Part shown: positions 50,857 through 60,547 of the stretch, piece after piece
Layout: the number at the start of each line of letters is the position of its first letter
Position numbering within the stretch: the stretch's first letter is position 1
Position numbers and translations under genes: made by a program
The notes under the pieces: generated by a model
Seen by the model: only the letters and a program-made list of their open reading frames with translations
Databases searched by the model: none
What the model was told of the DNA's origin: nothing
Source of the DNA: Amycolatopsis azurea DSM 43854
GTDB lineage: Bacteria > Actinomycetota > Actinomycetes > Mycobacteriales > Pseudonocardiaceae
Reading direction: 5' to 3'
Length of the DNA stretch: 64,000 nt
Assembly (NCBI RefSeq): GCF_001995215.1
Contig: NZ_MUXN01000002.1
Span: 220,414 to 284,413 of the forward strand

Positions 50857-51636
50857 ATGCAGCCAGTCCGCCGTATCCCGCTGGTTCTCGCGCTCGGCGC
50901 CGCCTTGGGAATCGCTGTCGTGCCACCAGCCCTCGCGGGGCCGGCCTCCGGTGACGACTACTACCAGGACGCGCTGGGCAAGACCGGTGCCGAACTCAAG
51001 GCGGCGTTGCACGGGATCATCGGCAACAACACCAAACTGACCTACGAACAGGTGTGGGACGGGATCAGGGCCACCGACGAGGATCCGGCCAACGCGGCGA
51101 ACGTCGTCCTGCTCTACAGCGGCCGTTCGCAGGCGAAGACGGCCAACGGCGGGGGAGTCGACGACTGGAACCGGGAACACGTCTGGGCCAAGTCGCACGG
51201 CGACTTCGGCACGGCCACCGGACCCGGCACCGACTTGCACCACCTCCGGGCCGAGGACGCGTCGGTCAACAGCACCCGCGGGAACAAGGACTTCGACGCC
51301 GGCGGGTCCCCGGTCGAGGAAGCGCCCGGGAGCCTGACCGACGACGACTCGTTCGAGCCGCGGGACGCGGTCAAGGGCGACGTGGCCCGCATGATCCTGT
51401 ACATGGGCGTGCGTTACGACGGCACCGACGGATTCCCCGACCTGGAACCGAACGACGCCGTCGACAACGGCTCGAAGCCCAACATCGGCCGCCTCTCCGT
51501 CCTGCTGAAGTGGAACACCCAGGACCCGCCGGACGCCACCGAGCAGCGCCGCAACCAGGTCATCTTCGACAAGTTCCAGCACAACCGGAACCCGTTCATC
51601 GACCACCCGGAATGGGCCGCCTCCATCTACGGCTAG
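50857..51636 (+). CDS. Secreted endonuclease I (EndA-like) nuclease
   Basis: 259 residues from ATG at 50857 (AGAGGA upstream); the frame is open further upstream but without coding character. A signal peptide ends near ALAGPA (about 28). The beta-beta-alpha-metal nuclease core is DDWNREHVWAKSHGDF with His108 and TDLHHLRAEDASVNSTRGNKDF with His128/129 and Asn138. It should cut extracellular DNA non-specifically with a divalent metal ion. Its end overlaps the convergent next gene by four bases. It stands alone as a transcription unit. Confidence 0.92.
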   Translation: MQPVRRIPLVLALGAALGIAVVPPALAGPASGDDYYQDALGKTGAELKAALHGIIGNNTKLTYEQVWDGIRATDEDPANAANVVLLYSGRSQAKTANGGGVDDWNREHVWAKSHGDFGTATGPGTDLHHLRAEDASVNSTRGNKDFDAGGSPVEEAPGSLTDDDSFEPRDAVKGDVARMILYMGVRYDGTDGFPDLEPNDAVDNGSKPNIGRLSVLLKWNTQDPPDATEQRRNQVIFDKFQHNRNPFIDHPEWAASIYG

Positions 51637-52250
51637 CGGGGCGGCGGCAGATCCAGGGCGCGAGCGAGGGCCGTGACGACCGGGACGGCATGGTGAGGCA
51701 GGGTTCGGTCGGCCCAATCTGTTGCCAGTAAAAGGAAACCGGCGAGGTCGTCCTCGGCTCCGGCGAGAAGCCGCCGGAGTTCGAGGGCGGGCAGCTCGAT
51801 CACCGGGCTGTCGGATCGTTCGCAGTCGACGGTCAGCAGGACGGTCTCACCGCGGCGTTCGGCGCCAGGATCGGGATCGTGCCCGAACCCGATCTGCCAC
51901 TCGCTCTCGAGGACCTGGTGCCACTCGCGCCAGTCTTCGAGACCGTTGCAGCAGCCAGGCAGGAACGTCACGCCCGTGACGCTGTCCGTCACCCTCAACC
52001 CGCCGGCCGCGAAGAGCGAGTCGAAGGTGAGCAAGCCGTGCAGGAACGACCCCATCGGGTCGGCGGGCCGGGGTGGGCGGTCGTCCTGCTCGGGGTCGAC
52101 GTCGTTGCAGCGGGCGATGCGCATCACCGCTGTCCCGACCTCCAACGGCGTGAGTTCGCCGCTGAGCGCCAGATAGCCGAACGAACCGACGTCGGTGACA
52201 GGCCAGAGATCGAAGCCGTCAGACACGGAGACCTCCAAGACCGGCTGCAT
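51633..52250 (-). CDS. Hypothetical actinobacterial protein
   Basis: 205 residues from ATG at 52250 (AGGTGATCACG upstream); a TTG at 52277 would add nine residues. No signal peptide or membrane segment. The sequence is acidic and includes FGYLALSGELTPLEVGTAVMRIARCNDVDPEQDD and TFLPGCCNGLEDWREWHQVLE, where a Cys-Cys pair and Trp residues are notable. It resembles small hypothetical proteins known from other actinobacteria but I do not recognise a named family. Convergent with the nuclease gene. Confidence 0.65.
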   Translation of the reverse strand: MQPVLEVSVSDGFDLWPVTDVGSFGYLALSGELTPLEVGTAVMRIARCNDVDPEQDDRPPRPADPMGSFLHGLLTFDSLFAAGGLRVTDSVTGVTFLPGCCNGLEDWREWHQVLESEWQIGFGHDPDPGAERRGETVLLTVDCERSDSPVIELPALELRRLLAGAEDDLAGFLLLATDWADRTLPHHAVPVVTALARALDLPPPR

Positions 52251-52313
52251 CGTGATCACCTGGGAAGTGTCGCTCAACCCCGCCCGTCCTGTCTGCCGAA
52301 TTCTGTGGCGGCC

Positions 52314-52826
52314 CTAATGCGCTTGGTCCGTGGTGATCTTCTTGAAGAAGCACACGCGATCCTGGCCGGGGCCGTCGTAGTCACTGTGGACCGGCAGTCC
52401 GTCGACCGTTCGGTCACCGGGTTCGAGCGAGAACTCCATGGCGCGGTGAAAGGCGATGGATCCGGTGTTGCCCGGCGAGGTGATCGCCCGCACTTCGCTG
52501 CGGCCCGCCTCGGCGGCCCGCTGGAAGAAAGCCGTGTACAGACGGCGGGCCGTCCCCTGGCCGCGAAGCGCCGGATCCACACCCACGAAATGGATGTACG
52601 CCTCCACGTCGTTGCCGGGGGCGTGGAAGCCGACGAGGAAAGCCCTGATCCCGTTTTCGTCCTCCGTCACCAGGCTCGTGCCGGAGAAGAACTGCAAGAA
52701 AAGTTTGGGCAGCAGAAGGGAAAGCTCGCGGGCCTGTTCGGGAGTCCGCGAGTCGCCCCACCACTGTCGCACGCGGGTGACGATCGCGCTGTGGTCGGAT
52801 ACGCGGGCTTGGCGCAGGTCGTGCAT
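52314..52826 (-). CDS. GNAT family N-acetyltransferase
   Basis: 170 residues from ATG at 52826 (AAAGGAACG upstream); the open frame continues far upstream but across other genes. GNAT signatures: VSDHSAIVTRVRQWWG at the start, FVGVDPALRGQGTARRLYTAFFQRAAEAG for acetyl-CoA binding, then ITSPGNTGSIAFHRAMEFSL. It may acetylate a drug or metabolite. Neighbours give no further hint; the gene stands between a hypothetical gene and a P450 on the same strand, about 190 bases from the latter. Confidence 0.9.
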   Translation of the reverse strand: MHDLRQARVSDHSAIVTRVRQWWGDSRTPEQARELSLLLPKLFLQFFSGTSLVTEDENGIRAFLVGFHAPGNDVEAYIHFVGVDPALRGQGTARRLYTAFFQRAAEAGRSEVRAITSPGNTGSIAFHRAMEFSLEPGDRTVDGLPVHSDYDGPGQDRVCFFKKITTDQAH

Positions 52827-53017
52827 GTCGTTCCTTTTCGTGACAGGGGAAGAGGTCGTGCCCCGCCGCTGAAGCTCGGCCACCCGCCGACGGTACCCTG
52901 CGGCTGCTACACATCGGATCCTGGTACCGGCCACAACGGCGGAAGAGGGTTCTGCTGCCGGAGCAGTTACTACTGAGGATGGACGTCCGGAGAGCCAGGG
53001 CTTTGTGGATAGAACGG

Positions 53018-54235
53018 CTAGCGGCCGTGCAGCAGCACCGGCAGTACACGATGTCCGTTGGAAATGAAGGAATCGAGATGCCGCAGGTCCTCCGGGGAAG
53101 TCGCGAGCGTCAGGTCCGGGAACCGCTCGAACAGAGCGGGCAGCGCGATCGCCGCTTCCAGCCGCGCCAGCGGGGCGCCGAGGCAGAAGTGCACGCCGTG
53201 GCCGAAAGCGACATGCGCTTTGTCGGCGCGGGTGACGTCGAACGCGTCGGCGTTCTGCCCGTGTAGTGCCGGATCCCGGCCCGCGGCGGCATAACCGGCC
53301 AAGATCGCCTCGCCCTTCCGGATGACCACGTCGGCGACATGGATGTCGTCGACGGCGTAACGCAGCGGCAGATGCGCCACCGGTGCCTGCCAGCGCAGCG
53401 TCTCCTCGATCGCGTCCTGCCAGGAAACCCGCCCGGCGCGGATTTCGGCGAGTTGCTCCGGATGGGTCAGCAGGGCGGTGATGGCCTGGTCGAGGAGGTT
53501 CACGGTGGTTTCGTGCCCGGCCGAGATGAACAGGATCAGGGTGTCGATCAGTTCGATTTCGTCGAGGCGGGCGCCGTCGTCCTGGCTCTGCGCGGCGATG
53601 AGTGCCGTGGTGAGGTCTTCGCCGGGGGCCTCGCGCTTCGCGGCGACGAGGTCGGTGAAGATCGAGTGGATGTCCTGGTACGCGGCCAGCATCGCCACCT
53701 GGCTCGCCGAGGTCTGGAAGAAGACGTCGACGGATTTGCGCAGCCTGGCGCGGGCCGAGTCCGGAACGCCGAACAGCTGGCAGATCACCTCGATGGGCAC
53801 CGGGTAGGCGAAACCTTCCCGCAGGTCGACGGGTTCGCCCGCCGGTTTGGCCGCGATCGTCTCCAACAGGTCGGAGACGATCGCGGTGATCCAGGGTTCC
53901 AGTGTGGCGATCCGGCGCGCGGTGAACGCCTGCGCCACCAGCGAGCGCAGTCGTCTGTGGTCGGCGCCGTACGCGGTGAACATGTTCCGCACCGAAACCC
54001 ACACCAGCAACGGCCAGTCCTCGCCGATGTCGGCGAACGCGGGCCAGTGTTGCCGGGCATCCTTCGATACCCGCGGATCGCCGAGCAGACCGCGCAGCAA
54101 TTCGTAGCTCGTCACCGACCAGGCCACGACACCGCCTGGCAGCTCCACCTGGGTGAGCGGTCCGCGCTCGCGCAGGCGTTCGTTTTCTGCGTGGATGTCG
54201 TGGCCGTTCGGGTCCAGCACCAGCGGACGCGTCAC
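53018..54235 (-). CDS. Cytochrome P450
   Basis: 405 residues from GTG at 54235 (AAGGA upstream). All canonical motifs are present: I-helix AGHETT at 239-244, K-helix EETLR (Glu278, Arg281) and the haem loop [10 protein letters not shown] with Cys351. It resembles the CYP105/CYP107-like soluble P450s of actinobacteria that hydroxylate small molecules. Redox partners are not adjacent. It lies 96 bases from the enolase gene, which is upstream on the same strand, and may be read from its own promoter. Confidence 0.95.
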   Translation of the reverse strand: MTRPLVLDPNGHDIHAENERLRERGPLTQVELPGGVVAWSVTSYELLRGLLGDPRVSKDARQHWPAFADIGEDWPLLVWVSVRNMFTAYGADHRRLRSLVAQAFTARRIATLEPWITAIVSDLLETIAAKPAGEPVDLREGFAYPVPIEVICQLFGVPDSARARLRKSVDVFFQTSASQVAMLAAYQDIHSIFTDLVAAKREAPGEDLTTALIAAQSQDDGARLDEIELIDTLILFISAGHETTVNLLDQAITALLTHPEQLAEIRAGRVSWQDAIEETLRWQAPVAHLPLRYAVDDIHVADVVIRKGEAILAGYAAAGRDPALHGQNADAFDVTRADKAHVAFGHGVHFCLGAPLARLEAAIALPALFERFPDLTLATSPEDLRHLDSFISNGHRVLPVLLHGR

Positions 54236-54331
54236 CGGGGATCGTCCTTTCTCGGGGGAAAGAAGTGATCCCAGCGTGCCAGCAGTGCCGCTGCCCGGGT
54301 ACCAGCCAACCGGTGACGCTGCTCCGTTTTG

Positions 54332-55900
<1,569 letters not shown>

Positions 55901-55945
55901 GCCCCCGGTCTTGTGGTCTTCGCGGGTGACGGAGGCTCGGAGGGT

Positions 55946-55998
55946 GTTGCGAAAGCCACTTTCGCAACCTTCAACGTTGCGAAAGTGGCTTTCGCAAC
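55946..55998. repeat. Two back-to-back hairpins
   Basis: Two 23-base units (55946-55968 and 55976-55998), each a hairpin with arms GTTGCGAAAG and CTTTCGCAAC. The units are also inverted copies of each other, since the loops read CCA and TGG. Confidence 0.75.
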
Positions 55999-56047
55999 AC
56001 CGAGGTCGGCGTTGCAGGCGAGGCAACTCACCACTGGCTCGGACGGC

Positions 56048-57232
56048 TCAGTCGCCCGGCCGACCCCGCCGCGGCGCGTAGAGGCGGTGCATGAGCAGTT
56101 CGAGCGGGCCGCGGTCGAAGTGGCGGAGCCACACGACGGCGAAGGCGACGTTCACCAGCCCGACGAACCCCCAGAGGCCGACGATCCACCACGGCCGGGC
56201 GTCCGCGAACTGTTCGGCGAAGCCGAAGCCCCAGCCGTAGCAGAGGATGCCGGCCAGCAGGTTCTGGAGTACGTAGCAGGAGAGGGCCGTGCGGCCGACC
56301 GCGATCAGTCCACTTCGGACGATTCCTGGCCGTTCGCGCATCCGGAGGGAGAGATGGGTGACGAGGGCGAGCAGGCCGAGGGCGACGAGCGGGGGCAGCA
56401 GATACCTGTCGACGAGTAGCCAGTCCGGCCCGCTGAAGCCGGTCACCACGTTCAGCGGCAGACCGACGGCGAAGCCGAGTACCAGCAAGCGTTTGCGGAG
56501 CCGTCCGCCTTGCGCCGTGTCGTCGAAGACGCCGGCCCTGCGCAGCCGGGAACCGAGCAGGAACAGGACGACGGCGGACGGCACGATCAGGACGGTTTCC
56601 GCTCGCATCATCAGGAATTCGTTCAGGCGGAGGGAAACCTGGGCGGGCCAGCTGGCCGTCGCGGCGGGGCTGACCGGGACCGGCTCACCGGAAACGTCCG
56701 GTTGGGACACCAGGAACGCGGTCAAGGCGAACAGCAGTGTGGCGTATGCGCCGCCCACCACGACGACGACGGCGCGCACGACCCGATCGCTGCGGCCGAC
56801 GACATACGCGACGACCAGCGAGGTGAGTCCGTACGCCATGAGCACGTCGCCTTCGAAGACGAGCAGGTAGTGAACGAGGCCTTCGAGGAAGAGGATGCCC
56901 GCCCGGAGCGGATACCTGCCAGGCCAGGAGACGCCGCGGCGTCGCGCGGATTGATATTGCAGCTCCAGTCCCACGCCGAACAGGATCGTGAGCAGGGCGA
57001 GGAATTTTCCGTTGGACAGCACGCGGAGACCGAGTTCGGCGTGTTCGGCGAAGCCGGTCGCGGACCCGACGAAGTCCTGGAAGAATCCCGTCGGTCCGCC
57101 GGGATGCGCGAACAGGAATACGTTCGTGCCGAATGTGCCGAGAATCGCCACCCCTCGTAGCAGGTCCAGAGAAGAGATGCGTCCGCCGCGGGATTGACGC
57201 GCGGCGGCGACGGCCGAGGTCTGGTGGATCAT
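56048..57232 (-). CDS. DUF418 family membrane protein
   Basis: 394 residues from ATG at 57232; upstream in-frame starts lack ribosome sites. After a short N-terminus, ISSLDLLRGVAILGTFGTNVFLFAHPGG opens a polytopic membrane protein with about ten helices; FLALLTILFGVGLELQYQSARRRG and the C-terminal DUF418 part (GLIAVGRTALSCYVLQNLLAGILCYGWGFG) are typical of YeiB-like proteins. Function in this family is poorly known; transport or cell-envelope roles have been proposed. It is divergent from the lasso cluster and separated from the enolase by the palindromes. Confidence 0.9.
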   Translation of the reverse strand: MIHQTSAVAAARQSRGGRISSLDLLRGVAILGTFGTNVFLFAHPGGPTGFFQDFVGSATGFAEHAELGLRVLSNGKFLALLTILFGVGLELQYQSARRRGVSWPGRYPLRAGILFLEGLVHYLLVFEGDVLMAYGLTSLVVAYVVGRSDRVVRAVVVVVGGAYATLLFALTAFLVSQPDVSGEPVPVSPAATASWPAQVSLRLNEFLMMRAETVLIVPSAVVLFLLGSRLRRAGVFDDTAQGGRLRKRLLVLGFAVGLPLNVVTGFSGPDWLLVDRYLLPPLVALGLLALVTHLSLRMRERPGIVRSGLIAVGRTALSCYVLQNLLAGILCYGWGFGFAEQFADARPWWIVGLWGFVGLVNVAFAVVWLRHFDRGPLELLMHRLYAPRRGRPGD

Positions 57233-57745
57233 GTCTTCGAGCGTGCCAGTGGCCGCATCCGGCCCCATCCGTCGTTGGGATGATCTTGCTCTGGTCACTT
57301 CGTAGCATTTCCGGATAGCGTTCGTCCTTCCGAGGAGGAGCAAGGCGATCCGGTAACGAAACGTATTTCCGATCGGGCGAATTACTCTGATCGGATGTCA
57401 CGCTTTCGTGGTGTCCGGAGTAACGGCGCTCCGACTGTCCATTGTGGAGTGAGCTGTTTCGCTCGTCGTCGGTCTGCTACAGCTTTGCCGTGATCGTCCT
57501 CGGTTGCTTCGAAGGTCGGGCGAAGATTCGTTGCCCGTCGAGCGGTGTCCTGCGGAATCCATCGATGTCGTGCTTGCGTTGAGCCCGTCCTCTGGAATTC
57601 CTTGACAGCGACTTCGCCATCTCGGTACACAGGCGTTGTCGGTCTTCTCAAAGGGGAGCTGGGGCGAAGCTCATACGTAATCGGTCGTACCAAATCGCGT
57701 CTGACAGACGGTGTGGAAACAAATAACGGGAAAGGAGGTGCGCTC
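57233..57745. promoter_or_regulatory. Intergenic region and candidate promoter of the lasso cluster
   Basis: About 510 bases without a credible gene; base composition is clearly lower in GC than the flanking genes. TTGACA at 57602-57607 and TACACA at 57626-57631 are 18 bases apart and could be the -35 and -10 boxes, leaving a leader of about 110 bases before the precursor start. AAAGGAGGTG at 57731-57740 is a near-perfect ribosome site for the precursor. Confidence 0.5.
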
Positions 57746-57862
57746 ATGTATTCGAAGCCGACCTTGCTCAAGCTCGGTTCTTTCGAGCGGCTGACCAAGC
57801 ACAGCCGTCCGGCCAAAAAGGACAAGGCCGGACGTCGGCGTCCGCGTCACGTCCTGCTCTGA
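57746..57862 (+). CDS. Lasso peptide precursor
   Basis: 38 residues. The leader MYSKPTLLKLGSFERLTK has the actinobacterial recognition pattern YxxPxL...G.F (Tyr2, Pro5, Leu7, Gly11, Phe13) and the conserved Thr17 at position -2. Cleavage after Lys18 gives the core HSRPAKKDKAGRRRPRHVLL. The only acidic residue is Asp26, core position 8, so the predicted ring joins the amine of His1 to Asp8. The tail has eleven further residues after Lys9. The core carries eight Lys/Arg. Ribosome site AAAGGAGGTG is excellent. The cyclase, RRE, protease and ABC genes follow in order. Confidence 0.9.
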   Translation: MYSKPTLLKLGSFERLTKHSRPAKKDKAGRRRPRHVLL

Positions 57863-57907
57863 TCGGTAGCCGGTAGACGCGTGGTGGCGCGATACCTGGG
57901 AAGCGGG

Positions 57908-59797
57908 ATGGTCACGCCACCACGTGTATTTCGGGATTCTTGTCGAACGGGGACGGTCTTGACGACGAACAATCGCGCTCCAGCCGGGGAGTGGGTGATC
58001 GCGCTTCCCGATCATCCCGATGCCGCCGCGGTCGTCGCCAAGGCCGGGCCGACGACGCGGCGAGTCGACCATCCTTCGGGCAGGCCTTGGCTGATCGGCC
58101 ACTGGAATCCGATCGACCTGCGGGTCGGTTCCGCCGGAGCCGCGGCGTCCGTCGCGGTCTTCGGGTTCTGTTCCGCCACGCCGGAGAAACTGTCGGGGAT
58201 CGCGGCGCGGGCCGGTGACGTGACCGCGCTGGACGATCTCCCGCTGGCCGGGAGCTTCCACCTCCTGGCCACCGTCGACGGCGTCAGCCGGATCCAGGGC
58301 AGCCTGTCGGGCCTGCGCCGGGTTTTCCACGCCTCCGTGGGCGGGGTGACCGTGGCGTCGACCCGCGCCGACGTGCTGGCCGCGCTGACCGGAGCCGGGA
58401 TCGACCGGTCGAGGCTGGTGATGCGGTTCCTGCTGTCGGAGATTCCGCTCCACACCATGAACGCGCCGCTCTGGCAGGGAATACGCGCCGTGGACGAGGA
58501 CTCCTGCCTGCTCCTCTTCCCCGACGGGCGCTGCCGGATCCGGCGGCGCTGGGAACCACCTGTCGACGACTTGCCGCTGACGGAGGCGGCCGGCGCGCTG
58601 CGGGTGGCGCTGGCCGACGCGGTGCAGGCCCGGCTGGACACGGGCCTGACGGTGACCGCGGATCTCTCCGGTGGCCTGGATTCCACCACCCTGTGTTTTC
58701 TGGCCTCACGCGGCGGCCGTCCGTTGACCGCCGTCACCCAGCTCGCCATGGACATCGGCGACGACGATCCACTGTGGGCGGATCTGGCCGCCGAGCAGCT
58801 GCCGAATCTGCGCCGGATCAAGGTTCCCCGCGGCACGCTGCCCGCCCACTACAGCGATGTGCTCGACCGTTTTCCCCCGGCGGAGGAACCGTTTCCCGGC
58901 GTGGAGGACCGCCCGATGTATCGCGCGCTGGCCGCCAAGGCCGCCGCGGCGGGGTCGCAGGTCCACCTGACCGGTGACGGCGGCGACGAGACCCTCATGG
59001 GTGGCGCGTCGGGAGTGTTCGAACTGCTGCCCACCCGGCCGTTGACCGCGTTGCGGCGACTGCGCGCGTACCGGGCCTTGGAGCACTGGAGATGGCGCGA
59101 TATCGCCAAGTACGCCCTGGAACGGCGGGACGACTACCCGGCCTGGCTGGCGAAACGCGCCGAAGGCATCGTCGCTTCGCCACTGGACGACGAAGGCGCG
59201 TCCAATCTCGTGCAACTTCCGCCCTGGGCCACGGAGGAGGCGGTCGGCCTCGCCCGGAACCTGCTTCGTGAGGAAGCGGAGAAGACCCGTCAGCACGGGC
59301 ACAACTGGACGGCTCACCACACCATCTGGGGAATCCGGCTCTGTGCGAGCCTGGTGCGGGCCGCGACGCCGTTGTACGCGATGGCAGGAATCCGGGTCAC
59401 TTCGCCGTACCTGGACGACGCGGTGATCCAGGCCTGCATGTCCGCCCGCGCCCACGAGCGCCGCACCCCTTGGCGGTACAAACCCCTTCTGGTGGAGGCG
59501 ATGCGGGGCATCGTTCCCGAACGCTGCCTGGCGCGATCGACGAAAGCGGAGGGCTCCAACGTGGAACACGACGGTCTTCGCGCCAACGCGGACCGGTTGG
59601 CGGCGCTGTGCGACGAATCGCGGCTCGGCGCGCTGGGCTTGATCGACCCGGCCCGCTTGCGCGAGATCTGCACCGGCTTCCAGTTCCGGCTTTTCACCCC
59701 GTACGCCATTTCCATCACCTTCAGCTGCGAGCGGTGGCTGCGTGATCTGGAACCGGTCACCGCCGACTCGGAAGCGAAGTCAGGAAGTGCCTCATGA
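57908..59797 (+). CDS. Lasso peptide cyclase (asparagine synthetase-like, C protein)
   Basis: 629 residues from ATG at 57908; GTG at 57881 or TTG at 57959 are possible because ribosome sites are weak. The N-terminal part resembles the glutaminase domain of AsnB without its catalytic Cys; the PP-loop is TADLSGGLDSTT with Ser254-Ser259, followed by HLTGDGGDETLMGG and RVTSPYLDDAVIQACM. It should adenylate Asp8 of the core and form the isopeptide ring with the core amine. It begins 45 bases after the precursor and overlaps the next gene by ATGA. Confidence 0.93.
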   Translation: MVTPPRVFRDSCRTGTVLTTNNRAPAGEWVIALPDHPDAAAVVAKAGPTTRRVDHPSGRPWLIGHWNPIDLRVGSAGAAASVAVFGFCSATPEKLSGIAARAGDVTALDDLPLAGSFHLLATVDGVSRIQGSLSGLRRVFHASVGGVTVASTRADVLAALTGAGIDRSRLVMRFLLSEIPLHTMNAPLWQGIRAVDEDSCLLLFPDGRCRIRRRWEPPVDDLPLTEAAGALRVALADAVQARLDTGLTVTADLSGGLDSTTLCFLASRGGRPLTAVTQLAMDIGDDDPLWADLAAEQLPNLRRIKVPRGTLPAHYSDVLDRFPPAEEPFPGVEDRPMYRALAAKAAAAGSQVHLTGDGGDETLMGGASGVFELLPTRPLTALRRLRAYRALEHWRWRDIAKYALERRDDYPAWLAKRAEGIVASPLDDEGASNLVQLPPWATEEAVGLARNLLREEAEKTRQHGHNWTAHHTIWGIRLCASLVRAATPLYAMAGIRVTSPYLDDAVIQACMSARAHERRTPWRYKPLLVEAMRGIVPERCLARSTKAEGSNVEHDGLRANADRLAALCDESRLGALGLIDPARLREICTGFQFRLFTPYAISITFSCERWLRDLEPVTADSEAKSGSAS

Positions 59798-60060
59798 CCT
59801 TGCGCCTGCGCGACGACGTTTCGCTGACCGAGGCCGAAGACGGCGGCGGGGTGCTGCTCAACGAGCGCTCGGGCGAATACTGGCAACTGAATCTCAGCGG
59901 CTTCACGACTTTGCGCATGGGACTCGCGGACGCCGACGAGCAGATCATCGCCCACGCCCTGGTTCCCGACGGCGCACCTGCCGGAGTGGAACAGGCGCTG
60001 CTCGACATCCGGGAACTCATCGAAGAGCTGGTTTCGGCGGGGTTGGTGACCCGGTCGTGA
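59794..60060 (+). CDS. Lasso RRE protein (PqqD-like, B1)
   Basis: 88 residues: LRLRDDVSLTEAEDGGGVLLNERSGEYWQLNLSGFTTLRMGLADADEQIIAHALV and a helical end. This is the PqqD-like RiPP recognition element that binds the leader, mainly via the YxxP and GxF elements, and presents it to the protease. ATGA overlap with the cyclase and GTGA overlap with the protease indicate coupled translation. The split B1/B2 arrangement is usual in actinobacteria. Confidence 0.93.
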   Translation: MTLRLRDDVSLTEAEDGGGVLLNERSGEYWQLNLSGFTTLRMGLADADEQIIAHALVPDGAPAGVEQALLDIRELIEELVSAGLVTRS

Positions 60061-60476
60061 GCTCTCCGGAGACGTTGTTCGCCGCCGATCGGCCGCCGTT
60101 GTCCCTCCGGCTGGCGGCGCGGCTCGCCGTCGCGGTCGCGCTGCCGGTGGCGCATCTCCCGCCCCGTCGGATCCGCCTGTTGCTGTCGATGGTGCGCAGG
60201 GGCGCGGCCCCGGCCACCTACCGGCAGGCGCAGGCGGCACGATCGGCCGTCATCACGGTCAGCCTGACCTGTGCGGGCAAAGGCTGTCTGCCTCGTTCGA
60301 TCGCCACGGCGTTGCTGTGCCGGCTTCATGGCCGGTGGCCGACGTGGCGGACCGGGGTGCGCACCGGACCGTTCGGCGCGCACGCCTGGGTCGAAGCGGA
60401 AGGCCGCGCCGTGGACGAAGGAGAACAGGTCCTGGCCTTTCGTCCGTTGATCACGGTCGAACCGCGCCGCCCTTGA
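60057..60476 (+). CDS. Lasso leader peptidase (transglutaminase-like, B2)
   Basis: 139 residues from GTG at 60057. The transglutaminase-like fold carries the Cys-His-Asp triad as Cys77 (AGKGCLPRSIAT), His109 (FGAHAWVEAEG) and Asp120 (RAVDEGE). It should cleave the leader after Lys18, next to the conserved Thr17, with help from the RRE. Typical for actinobacterial B2 proteins in length and motif order. A 71-base gap follows before the ABC gene. Confidence 0.93.
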   Translation: MSSPETLFAADRPPLSLRLAARLAVAVALPVAHLPPRRIRLLLSMVRRGAAPATYRQAQAARSAVITVSLTCAGKGCLPRSIATALLCRLHGRWPTWRTGVRTGPFGAHAWVEAEGRAVDEGEQVLAFRPLITVEPRRP

Positions 60477-60547
60477 CGTTCCCGGACGGTGGATACCATC
60501 GAACCCGGGAATTCCCACCGATAGCGACAAGGCATCAGGGAGCCTGC

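Noticed and set aside
57545..57745. N-terminal extension of the lasso precursor in the same frame
   Set aside because: The extension has no leader features and the ribosome site AAAGGAGGTG stands right before the ATG at 57746.
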